From: Achromobacter kerstersii
GTDB lineage: Bacteria > Pseudomonadota > Gammaproteobacteria > Burkholderiales > Burkholderiaceae_B
Assembly: GCF_902859595.1 (NCBI RefSeq)
Contig: NZ_CADIJQ010000001.1
Coordinates: 558,001-622,000 of the forward strand
Reading direction: 5' to 3'
DNA: 64,000 nucleotides
Positions 42,387 to 50,423 of this stretch are shown piece after piece; the stretch's first letter is position 1, and every line of letters starts with the position of its first letter. The notes under the pieces were generated by a model. The model was not told the origin of the DNA. It did not search any database and saw only the letters and a program-made list of their open reading frames with translations. Made by a program: the position numbers and the translations under genes.

Positions 42387-44290
42387 ACCGCCCAGCAGGC
42401 GCAGCCCAGCGCGCCCCAGAACCCTTTCAGGTCAGAGACGGGCAGCTTGCTGGCCCAGGCGCCCGCGTGCTGGTGGCCGTGGACGTTGCAGTCGTTGGCG
42501 CAGGCGCAAGCGGCGGCCGCTTCGCGCAAGGTGGCTTGCAGCGGCTTGCCTTCGCTGTCGCCCCAGGCGCCGTAGCCGCCGAACAGACGCGTCGGCGACC
42601 AGTCCGGCATGGCGGGGGGCGGGGCGGCTTCGTCATGCCCGGCGAATTCGCCAGCGCCCCACACCACCTTGCCGCCCACCATCGTCAACAGGCTGGAGGT
42701 ATCGGCGATGTCGGATTCCGGGCAGGCGAAGAAGTCGCGGTCGGGCACCACCAGGTCCGCCAATTGGCCTTCGGCGATGCGGCCCTTCTTGCCTTGCTCG
42801 TTTGAGAACCAGGTGACGTTTTCGGTCCACATGCGCAGCGCCGCGTCGCGGTCCAGGCAGTTGCGTTGCGGCGTCAGGCGCAGGCCGCCGACGGTCTTGC
42901 CGGTGATCAGCCACGACAAGGACACCCACGGGTTGTACGACGCCACGCGCGTGGCATCGGTGCCGGCGGATACGTTCACGCCTTTTTCCAGCATGCGTTT
43001 GACAGGCGGCGTGGCTTCGGCCGCGCCCGCGCCATAGCGTTCAACGAAGTACTCGCCTTGATACGCCATGCGATGCTGCACGGCCACGCCGCCGCCCAAC
43101 GCGGCGATGCGGTCAATCGAGCGTTCCGAAATCGTTTCGGCGTGGTCGAAGAACCAGTTCAGCCCTTCCAGCGGCACGTCTTTATTGACGCGTTCGAAGA
43201 CGTCGAGCGCGCGCGAGATGGTCTCGTCATAGGTGGCGTGCAGGCGCCAGGGCCAGCGGTTTTGCGCCAGGATGCGCACGACTTCTTCCAGCTCGCCTTC
43301 CATTTCGGGGCCCATTTCGGGGCGCGGCTGGCGGAAGTCTTCAAAGTCGGCCGCCGAGAACACCAGCATTTCGCCCGCGCCGTTGTGGCGGAAGTAGTCG
43401 GTGCCTTGCTTGTACTGTGACGTGGCCGTCCAGTTCAGGAAGTCTTCCTTTTCCTGCTTGGGCTTTTGCGTGAACAGGTTGTAGGCCAGGCGGATCGTCA
43501 GCTGACCGGCGTCGGCCAGCTGCTGGATCACCTGATAGTCCTCGGGGTAATTCTGAAAGCCGCCGCCCGCGTCGATGGCGCCGGTGACGCCCAGCCGGTT
43601 CAGGTCGCGCATGAAATGGCGCGTGGAATTCACCTGGTAGTCAAACGGCAGCTTGGGGCCTTTGGCCAGCGTGGCGTACAGAATGGACGCGTTGGGTTTG
43701 GCCAGCAGCAGCCCGGTGGGGTTGCCGGCGTTGTCGCGCACGATTTCGCCACCCGGCGGGGCGGGCGTGGTCTTGTCGTAGCCCACGGCGCGCAGCGCGG
43801 CGGCGTTCAGCAGTGCGCGGTCATACAGGTGCAGGATGAACACGGGCGTATCCGGCGCCACGGCGTTCAGCTCTTCGATGGTGGGCAGGCGCTTTTCAGC
43901 GAACTGGTGTTCGGTGAAGCCGCCCACCACGCGCACCCACTGCGGGGCGGGGGTAATGGCGACCTGGCGGCGCAGCATGGCCATGGCGTCGGCCAGGCTC
44001 GTCACGCCGTCCCAGCGCAGTTCCATGTTGTAGTTCAGGCCGCCGCGGATGATGTGCAGGTGGTTGTCGATCAGGCCCGGCAGCACGCCGCGCCCGTTCA
44101 GGCTGATCACTTTCGTGGCGGGGCCGGCCAGCGGCAGCACGTCGGCGGAGGCGCCTACACGTGTGAAGCGGCCATCTTTGATGGCGACGGCGTCCGCGGT
44201 GGGGCGGGCGGGGTCCAGGGTCGTGAAGCGGCCTTGATGCAGGATCAGGTCGGGGGCGCCGTGGCGCGCGGGGTCCAGAGTGTCAGCCAT
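42383..44290 (-). CDS. YtcJ-like metal-dependent amidohydrolase, 635 aa
   Basis: An amidohydrolase-superfamily enzyme of the YtcJ/LAF3 type that hydrolyses C-N bonds. The metal site begins with VLPGLIDNHLHIIRGG (HxH), with later His in LHATYDE and WFFDHAETI and Asp in VSAGTDATRV, all consistent with a binuclear or mononuclear barrel. The start at 44290 is chosen because upstream sequence is Arg/Pro-rich and unconserved. The last 60 residues carry an unusual Cys/His-rich stretch, CACANDCNVHGHQH, not part of the barrel. The start overlaps the XapX gene stop by 8 bp. Confidence 0.88.
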   Translation of the reverse strand: MADTLDPARHGAPDLILHQGRFTTLDPARPTADAVAIKDGRFTRVGASADVLPLAGPATKVISLNGRGVLPGLIDNHLHIIRGGLNYNMELRWDGVTSLADAMAMLRRQVAITPAPQWVRVVGGFTEHQFAEKRLPTIEELNAVAPDTPVFILHLYDRALLNAAALRAVGYDKTTPAPPGGEIVRDNAGNPTGLLLAKPNASILYATLAKGPKLPFDYQVNSTRHFMRDLNRLGVTGAIDAGGGFQNYPEDYQVIQQLADAGQLTIRLAYNLFTQKPKQEKEDFLNWTATSQYKQGTDYFRHNGAGEMLVFSAADFEDFRQPRPEMGPEMEGELEEVVRILAQNRWPWRLHATYDETISRALDVFERVNKDVPLEGLNWFFDHAETISERSIDRIAALGGGVAVQHRMAYQGEYFVERYGAGAAEATPPVKRMLEKGVNVSAGTDATRVASYNPWVSLSWLITGKTVGGLRLTPQRNCLDRDAALRMWTENVTWFSNEQGKKGRIAEGQLADLVVPDRDFFACPESDIADTSSLLTMVGGKVVWGAGEFAGHDEAAPPPAMPDWSPTRLFGGYGAWGDSEGKPLQATLREAAAACACANDCNVHGHQHAGAWASKLPVSDLKGFWGALGCACWAV

Positions 44291-44573
44291 TGCGCTTGTC
44301 TTCACAGATGTTGGAGGGGGGCGGGGCGGGTGTTTTGGGGCAGCTGGGCAGTTCGCCGAACATGTGCGGCTTGACCTGCTGGTGTATCCACGACGTGCGC
44401 GTGGGCTCGTCGGACAGCAGGCGTTTGACCAGCGGGGGAATCTGTTCCCCCGCCAGGATGCCAAGCAGGCCTACCAAGGCAATCACCGGAGGCGCGGGTG
44501 AGCGCACGTTGAACAGCGCGTAAATGACCCCGACCAGCAGGCCGAGCCCCAGTGAAACCAGGTAGACCTTCAT
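44283..44573 (-). CDS. XapX-domain membrane protein, 96 aa
   Basis: A small inner-membrane protein with the XapX signature: MKVYLVSLGLGLLVGVIYAL, then NVRSPAPPVIALVGLLGILAGEQIPP (partly cited). Two transmembrane helices are followed by a cytosolic tail of about 45 residues. The family is widespread next to amidohydrolases and YcaC-like hydrolases in proteobacteria, but its role is unknown. The ATG at 44573 lies 13 bp after the YcaC-like stop; the longer upstream frame overlaps that gene and is unlikely. Confidence 0.85.
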   Translation of the reverse strand: MKVYLVSLGLGLLVGVIYALFNVRSPAPPVIALVGLLGILAGEQIPPLVKRLLSDEPTRTSWIHQQVKPHMFGELPSCPKTPAPPPSNICEDKRNG

Positions 44574-44586
44574 CAGCGTGCTCCGA

Positions 44587-45240
44587 TCAGCCTTCGTGGG
44601 CGTTGAACATGGACTTGGCGTAGAGGATGCCCAGGCCATAAGCGCCGCCGAACTTCTTGGCGATGCCGGTCGTCATGTCATAAGTATCGGTACGCGCCCA
44701 GTCACGCTGCATTTCCAGCAGGTATTGCAATGCCGTGATCGGCTGGCCGCCTGCTTGCACGATACGCTCGATGGCGCGGTTGTGCGCTTCGGCCGACACG
44801 TCGCCGCAGGCGTCGGTAATGACATAGACCTCGAAACCCTGGTCCAGCGCCGACAAGGCCGGGCCCACGATGCAGACGCTGGTCCACAGGCCGGCCAGCA
44901 CAATGCGCTTCTTGCCGATTTCATTGACCTGCTTGATGACGGCGGCGTCTTCCCAGGTGTTCATGGACGTGCGGTCCAGCAGCGCCTGGCCGGGGAAGGG
45001 CGCGACGACTTCGTCGAACATCGGGCCCGAGAAGCTCTTTTCAGCAACGGTCGTCAGGATGGTGGACGCGCCAAAACCGGCAGCGGCCGAGGCGACCAGC
45101 GCGGCGTTGTTGCGCAGCGTGACGGCGTCGATGGAGTGGGTGGCGAACGCCATCTGCGACTGGAAGTCGATCATGATGAGCGTGTGGTCTTTGGGCGAAA
45201 GCAGCTTGGCGCCGGGCGTGGCGGTGGCGGTGATGGGCAT
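44587..45240 (-). CDS. ycaC: YcaC-like isochorismatase-family hydrolase, 217 aa
   Basis: A cysteine hydrolase of the YcaC branch, which forms large octameric rings. The triad comprises Asp in LIMIDFQSQMAF, Lys in AEKSFSGPMFDEV (position inferred) and Cys in LAGLWTSVCIVGPALSAL. The C-terminal MTTGIAKKFGGAYGLGILYAKSMF is specific to YcaC-like proteins. The length is normal. It is the first gene of the operon ycaC-xapX-amidohydrolase-doxX-MFS, and the substrate of the operon is undetermined. Confidence 0.88.
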   Translation of the reverse strand: MPITATATPGAKLLSPKDHTLIMIDFQSQMAFATHSIDAVTLRNNAALVASAAAGFGASTILTTVAEKSFSGPMFDEVVAPFPGQALLDRTSMNTWEDAAVIKQVNEIGKKRIVLAGLWTSVCIVGPALSALDQGFEVYVITDACGDVSAEAHNRAIERIVQAGGQPITALQYLLEMQRDWARTDTYDMTTGIAKKFGGAYGLGILYAKSMFNAHEG

Positions 45241-45561
45241 CAGTAACTCCTGTGGTGCCGGGGTGAGGAAACACCGGCAATGTGCCCGCGCGGCCCGGCG
45301 GCGTATTGAACATTTGTCCGCCTCTTTGAAGATTGTGACTGCGAACGCCTGCGAAACATTTATTTCGCGTCTTTCATTTTTCTTTCACGCTTCGCGCGCC
45401 CGCGCTACGGCAGCGTTCGTCCATTCTGAAGTGCGAATTACTTGTAATTACACGTGAACATGGCCCCGTTTCCGGGCAATAGGAAAGGGCGTGAGCGAAC
45501 CATACTTGTCCGCTGGCGGGCCTGTGTCGGGAACGGGCCTGCATTCTTGCAAGGGTGCACC
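45241..45561. other. Divergent promoter region, ycaC and chemoreceptor
   Basis: No gene is seen. The stretch contains a T-rich tract around 45360-45395 and the palindrome AATTAC-TT-GTAATT at 45436-45449. Either divergent promoter could be controlled from here. Confidence 0.5.
45436..45449. promoter_or_regulatory. AT-rich palindrome, possible operator
   Basis: AATTAC and GTAATT are reverse complements separated by TT. It is located 187 bp before the ycaC start and 113 bp before the chemoreceptor start. No regulator can be assigned. Confidence 0.35.
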
Positions 45562-47187
45562 ATGAATGCGTTGAGTTTGAAGGCCAAGCTGCGGTTGGCC
45601 ATGTTGTTGATGTGGATCGGTTTGTTGGCGCTGGGCGGGTGGTCGGCCTTGAATGCGCGGGACATCATGATGAAAGAGCGCCGCGACGGGCTCGAGCGCA
45701 TTGTCGAAGTGGCGCAGAGCGTGGTGGCGTCTTATGCCAAGACGGTGTCCGAAGGCAAGCTGAGCGCAGCAGACGGCAAGCGCCAGGCGCTGGACCAATT
45801 GCGGCAACTGCGCTTTGACAACAACAACTTCGTGTTCGTGGTGGACACGCAGCCGGTGCTGCTGATGCATCCGTTTGGCGCATCGATCGTCGGCCAGAAC
45901 GTGGGCGACCGCAAGGACACCCAAGGCCATGCGTATTACAAGACGATGGCGGACCTGGCGCGCGCCAAGGGCAAGGGCTTCGTCGAATACGAGGCCTCCA
46001 AGGCGGGCAACGCAGATGACCGCGCGCCCAAAATCAGCTTCATTTCGTACTACCAGCCGTGGGATTGGGTGGTGGTGTCCGGCGTGCTGGTGGACGATAT
46101 CCAGACCGCGTTCTACAACAACCTGCTCAAGGCGCTGGCCATTCTGGGCCTGATCGGCGCGGTGGTGACGGGCGTGATGTTCATGATCACGCGCAGCGTA
46201 TCGCGCAGCCTGGGCGGTGACCCGACCTACGCGGCGGGCATCGCCGGCCGTATCGCGTCGGGCGACTTGAGCCACGCGGTGGATGTGGACCACAACGACA
46301 CGCGCAGCATGATCAGCGCCATGGCCAAGATGCAGGAGAACCTGGCGCAAGTCATCGGCGGCATCCGTGCGGGCGCGGAAAGCCTGAACGGCGCGGCACG
46401 CGAAATGTCTGCGGGCAATCTGGATTTGTCTTCGCGCACTGAAGAGCAGGCGGCGTCACTGGAAGAAACCGCAGCCAGCATGGAAGAGCTGACCGCCACC
46501 GTGCGCCAGAACGCCGGCAGCGCCGAGCAGGCCGTGCAATTGGCGCAGGCGGCGTCTGGCATCGCCGCGCGCGGCGGCGAAGTGGTGGGCAAGGTCGTGA
46601 CCACGATGGACGGCATTACCGATAGCTCGCGCCGCATCGCGGAAATCATCGGGCTGATCGACAGCATTGCGTTCCAGACCAACATCCTGGCGCTGAACGC
46701 GGCCGTGGAAGCGGCGCGTGCCGGCGAGCACGGCAAGGGCTTTGCCGTGGTGGCGACCGAAGTGCGCAACCTGGCGCAGCGCAGCGCGCAGGCCGCCAAA
46801 GAGATCAAGGACCTGATCGACGATTCCGTCGACAAGGTCAGCACGGGCGCCAACCTGGTGAACCAGGCCGGCCAGACCATGGCCGAAATCGTGCAGGCGG
46901 TGCAGCGCGTGACGCACATCGTGGGCGAGATTACCGTGGCCTCGCGCGAGCAGACCTCGGGCATCGAACAGGTCAGCGTGGCGGTGGCGCAGATGGACCA
47001 GATGACGCAACAGAACGCGGCGCTGGTCGAGCAGGTGGCGGCGGTGGCCGCGTCCATGGAAAGCCAGGTCGGCGGCTTGTATGCGTCGGTCTCGGCGTTC
47101 AAGCTGGGCGGGGATTCCGCTGGGCGCGCCGACCGCGAGCCGTCGTTCGCGCAACCGGCCGCGCGCCGTCTCGCGCTGAGCGCCTAA
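45562..47187 (+). CDS. Methyl-accepting chemotaxis protein with Cache sensor, 541 aa
   Basis: An inner-membrane chemoreceptor. The first helix (LAMLLMWIGLLALGGWSAL) leads to a periplasmic single-Cache domain (about residues 35-185), with the typical NFVFVVDTQPVLLMHPF and DWVVVSGVLVDDI. A second helix, a HAMP segment (SRSLGGDPTYAAGIAGRIASG) and the signalling domain follow. The highly conserved hairpin tip (DSIAFQTNILALNAAVEAAR) is intact. The start at 45562 (MNALSLKAKLR) is preferred over an upstream ATG that lacks family similarity. Cache_2 sensors often bind carboxylates or amino acids. There is no CheW-binding pentapeptide tail at the C-terminus. Confidence 0.92.
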   Translation: MNALSLKAKLRLAMLLMWIGLLALGGWSALNARDIMMKERRDGLERIVEVAQSVVASYAKTVSEGKLSAADGKRQALDQLRQLRFDNNNFVFVVDTQPVLLMHPFGASIVGQNVGDRKDTQGHAYYKTMADLARAKGKGFVEYEASKAGNADDRAPKISFISYYQPWDWVVVSGVLVDDIQTAFYNNLLKALAILGLIGAVVTGVMFMITRSVSRSLGGDPTYAAGIAGRIASGDLSHAVDVDHNDTRSMISAMAKMQENLAQVIGGIRAGAESLNGAAREMSAGNLDLSSRTEEQAASLEETAASMEELTATVRQNAGSAEQAVQLAQAASGIAARGGEVVGKVVTTMDGITDSSRRIAEIIGLIDSIAFQTNILALNAAVEAARAGEHGKGFAVVATEVRNLAQRSAQAAKEIKDLIDDSVDKVSTGANLVNQAGQTMAEIVQAVQRVTHIVGEITVASREQTSGIEQVSVAVAQMDQMTQQNAALVEQVAAVAASMESQVGGLYASVSAFKLGGDSAGRADREPSFAQPAARRLALSA

Positions 47188-47220
47188 GTGTTTGTCTTTG
47201 AATTGAAAACAGGAAGTTGC

Positions 47221-49188
47221 ATGGCAAATCGTCAGAGCCGTCGCGTGCCGCGTCAAACCCTAGCCCTTGCTCGTGTGTTGAGCCCGGTCTTCTTGCTGGG
47301 CGCCACGTGCGCCCAGGCCGAAGTCACCGCGTTTGACGTGCAGGCGCGCCAAGCCCCCGCACTGGAAGGCCGCGTGTTCGGTGAGCGCGGTGTGGCTGAA
47401 AAGCTGACGGGCGTGGCCACCATCAGCCTGGACCCCGCCGACCCGCGCAATGCGGGCATCACCGACCTGGCGCTGGCGCCGCGCGATGCGCAAGGCCGCG
47501 TCACGGCGCGCGCCGATGTCGTGATCTTGCGCCCCGCCAAACCGAACGGCACGCTGATTGTCGAAGCGCCCAATCGTGGCCGCAAGCTGATCGGCACCGT
47601 TGTTGATGGCGGCGGCATTCCCAACAGCAGCCGCCTGGAAAAGGCCGAAGACGCGGGTAACGGCTTCCTGCTGTCGCAAGGCTACACGCTGGCGTGGGTG
47701 GGCTGGCAGGGCGACGTGCCGGTGGGCGAGGGCATGCGCCTGGACGTGCCTGTCGTGCCGAACGTGACCGGGCCGGTGCGCGACGAATGGGTCTTCAAAA
47801 AGGCGGGCGCGGCCGAACGCGTCGCGCTGAGCTACCCTGCGGCCAAGCAAACGGGCGCGCGCCTGTCAGTGCGTGCGCAGCGCCTGGATGCGCGCCAGTA
47901 TCCGGCGGGCTTGTCGTATCGCTTCATTGACGACAACAGCATCGAGATCTCGCGTCCGGCCGACATGCCGGCCGACGCCATCTACGAATTCACCTACACC
48001 GCGCGCGACCCCGGCGTGATGGGCATGGGCTTTGCCGCCATGCGCGACGTGACCGCCTTCCTGGCGCGCGCCGACGTGGCCAGCAACCCGCTGGCCGCGC
48101 AGCATGGCGGCCAGGTCAAGCAGGTGCTGGGCATGGGCATTTCGCAGTCGGGCCGTTTCCTGCGCGACTATCTGTACCAGGGCTTCAACCAGGATCTGCA
48201 AGGCAAGCGCGTGTTTGACGGCATGCTGGCGCAGATTCCGGGCGCGCGGCGCACGTTCGCCAACACGCGCTTTGCGCAGCTGTCACGCAACCCCGGCCCG
48301 CATGCGGATGATCTGTACCCCGTGGACCAATTCCCGTTTGCGTACGCCACCAGCACCGACCCGCTGACGGGCAAGCGCGACGGCCTCTTGCAGCAATGCC
48401 GCGCCACGAACACGTGCCCGCGCATCATGCAGCTGGATTCCGAGTACGAATTCTGGGCCTCGCACGCGAGCCAGCTGGTGACGGACGCGCGGGGTCGCGA
48501 TCTGCCCTTGCCGCCTGAAGTGCGGGCGTACATGGTGGTGGGCTCGCAGCATTTCCCCAGCCCCGTGTCCAAAGCCATGGCCACGTGCGCGCTGCCCACC
48601 AGCCCGATTGACCCGCAGCCCGTCACGCGCGCGTTGCTCAATGCGCTGGACGCGTGGGTGGGCCAAGGCACGCCGCCGCCCGCCAGCCGTTACCCCACGC
48701 GCGCCCGCCACACGCTGGTGGACGCCAAGGGCCTGTACCCGGCCATTCCGGGCCTGCCGTACCACGCCGCCTATGTGGCATCCCGCCTGATCGTGGACGG
48801 CTCGCGCCTGCCGCTGGTGGAAGGCGAATACCCGCTGTACCTGCCGAAGGTGGACGCCGACGGCAATGCCGTGGACGGCGTGCGCCTGCCGCAGATTGCC
48901 GCCCCGCGTGGCACGTACGTGGGCTGGAACCCCAAGAGCAACAACGCCGAGGGCCTGTGCACGCAGATGGGCAGCGCCGTGCCGTTCGCGCTGAGCCGTG
49001 CCGATCGCGTGGCCCGCAACGACCCGCGCCTGTCCATCGAGGAACGCTATCCGACGGATGCGGCCTATGTGGACGCCGTGCGCCGGGCCAGCGACGACCT
49101 GGTGCAAGCCCGGTTGTTGTTGCCGCAGGATGCGGCCGCCGCGGTCGAGGAAGCCCGCGCCGGCAAGCTGGCCAAGCTGGCCCCGTGA
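47221..49188 (+). CDS. Exported alpha/beta-hydrolase domain-containing protein (Abhydrolase_10-like), 655 aa
   Basis: A secreted or periplasmic hydrolase. The signal peptide (from MANRQSRRVPRQTLALARV to CAQA) precedes a beta-rich N-terminal part and an alpha/beta-hydrolase core. The nucleophile elbow is GMGISQSGRFLRDYLYQG, with Ser in the atypical GxSQSG setting of this family, and a late His in GSQHFPSP is a candidate catalytic residue. The ATG at 47221 has AGGAAG close upstream; the GTG/ATG candidates before it read through unrelated sequence. Substrates of the family are unknown, though esters are expected. Confidence 0.8.
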   Translation: MANRQSRRVPRQTLALARVLSPVFLLGATCAQAEVTAFDVQARQAPALEGRVFGERGVAEKLTGVATISLDPADPRNAGITDLALAPRDAQGRVTARADVVILRPAKPNGTLIVEAPNRGRKLIGTVVDGGGIPNSSRLEKAEDAGNGFLLSQGYTLAWVGWQGDVPVGEGMRLDVPVVPNVTGPVRDEWVFKKAGAAERVALSYPAAKQTGARLSVRAQRLDARQYPAGLSYRFIDDNSIEISRPADMPADAIYEFTYTARDPGVMGMGFAAMRDVTAFLARADVASNPLAAQHGGQVKQVLGMGISQSGRFLRDYLYQGFNQDLQGKRVFDGMLAQIPGARRTFANTRFAQLSRNPGPHADDLYPVDQFPFAYATSTDPLTGKRDGLLQQCRATNTCPRIMQLDSEYEFWASHASQLVTDARGRDLPLPPEVRAYMVVGSQHFPSPVSKAMATCALPTSPIDPQPVTRALLNALDAWVGQGTPPPASRYPTRARHTLVDAKGLYPAIPGLPYHAAYVASRLIVDGSRLPLVEGEYPLYLPKVDADGNAVDGVRLPQIAAPRGTYVGWNPKSNNAEGLCTQMGSAVPFALSRADRVARNDPRLSIEERYPTDAAYVDAVRRASDDLVQARLLLPQDAAAAVEEARAGKLAKLAP

Positions 49189-49269
49189 TGGGAAACGGCC
49201 AGTCGCGTGCGGAACAATTTTGCAATCGGCTGTAAAAACTCCACTTGGGGCTGACGGCCCCGGACTTCC

Positions 49270-49293
49270 AAAGCGCCCGCAAGGGCGCTTTTT
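49270..49293 (+). terminator. Rho-independent terminator after the hydrolase gene
   Basis: AAAGCGCCC-GCAA-GGGCGCTTT forms a perfect 9-bp stem with a GCAA tetraloop, followed by TTTT and then TTT. It separates the hydrolase gene from the transglutaminase operon. Confidence 0.9.
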
Positions 49294-49599
49294 CTTTGTG
49301 CGGGCGGCGCGCGTCCCGATTCACGCCGGGGTTGCGTCCGGGTTGCGTCCGAAAGCGGGCAACCCCCCGCACCGCCTTGGTGCGCAGCGCGCCGCAGCAG
49401 GGTGCGTCGAGGGGCGGGAAGGGGTTGGCGCCCCTCGGGTTTCCCCTTGAATTGTCGATAACGCGGGGGCCGGAAAACTTGGCATGCAAGTTGCTTATTT
49501 TTTTAACGAGCTATTGCTACTATCGATCGTCGTGCCTGCCGGGTCAGGGGGCGGACGGGCCCGACGTTGTCAGCGTGACCTTGCAGTGTGGAGACTTTC
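49294..49599. other. Promoter region of the transglutaminase operon
   Basis: About 300 bp without a gene. An A/T-rich segment near 49490-49525 stands out in GC-rich surroundings and could be promoter DNA. No recognised operator is seen. Confidence 0.45.
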
Positions 49600-50397
49600 A
49601 TGAAGCATCTCATCAAGCACGTGACTCGCTACCGCTATGCCGCCCCGGTGAACTACAGCATCCAGACGCTGCGCCTGACGCCGCGCCGCGACGACCATCA
49701 ACACGCCCTGCGCTGGCAGATTCAGACGCCGGGCGAGATCCAGGCGCAGGTCGACGCCTATGGCAACGTGACGCACACGCTGACGTTGCACCGCACCCAT
49801 AGCGAAATTGAAATCCATGCCGTTGGGCAAGTCGACATCCACCCGCTGGCCCAAGGCCATGTGGGCGACGAAGACGAACGCTTGCCGGTCTACATCTATG
49901 GCGTGCCCACCGGGCTGACCCAATGTGACGACAGCATCCGCGAATTTTGCCGCCACGTGGTGCCGCGCGGGGTGCATACGCCCGAAGACGTGCTGCGCTT
50001 GAGCGCCGCCATCCGCGAACGCGTGGCCTACACGCCGGGCGTGAACGATGTGCCGCTGTCGGCGGCGCAGGTGCTGGCGGCGGGCCGCGGCGGCAGCCAG
50101 GACCATGCCCATCTTTTACTGGCCTGCGTGCGCGCCTTCGGCACACCGGCCCGTTTTGTCAGCGGCTATTGGCACATGGCGGGCGATGACGCCGCCAGCC
50201 ATGGCTGGGCCGACGTCTGGCTGGCCCGTCACGGCTGGGTCAGCGTGGATGTCAGCCATTCCTGCTTCGCGTCGGACGGCCATTGCCGCCTGGCCGTGGC
50301 GCGCGACTATGAATCGGCTTCGCCCGTGCGCTGGTTGCATGGGGCGGCGGCCGCGCTGTCCATGAATGTGTCGGTGCAGGTACAAACCAGCCACTGA
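49600..50397 (+). CDS. Transglutaminase-like protein with Ser replacing the catalytic Cys, 265 aa
   Basis: A transglutaminase-fold protein of the bacterial N-terminal-domain type. A beta-sandwich (MKHLIKHVTRYRYAAPVNYS onward) leads to the core. The region that should read G-x-C-x-D-x-A-H reads GGSQDHAHLLLAC, so residue 166 is Ser (codon AGC) instead of Cys, while His201 (SHGWADVW) and Asp217 (SVDVSH) are kept. The family's nucleophile is lost, which points to a non-catalytic partner or a Ser-based variant. The start at 49600 has GGAG upstream. It is the first gene of a five-gene operon. Confidence 0.85.
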   Translation: MKHLIKHVTRYRYAAPVNYSIQTLRLTPRRDDHQHALRWQIQTPGEIQAQVDAYGNVTHTLTLHRTHSEIEIHAVGQVDIHPLAQGHVGDEDERLPVYIYGVPTGLTQCDDSIREFCRHVVPRGVHTPEDVLRLSAAIRERVAYTPGVNDVPLSAAQVLAAGRGGSQDHAHLLLACVRAFGTPARFVSGYWHMAGDDAASHGWADVWLARHGWVSVDVSHSCFASDGHCRLAVARDYESASPVRWLHGAAAALSMNVSVQVQTSH

Positions 50398-50423
50398 CTC
50401 GCCCAGTTGACCCGGAGAAGGCA

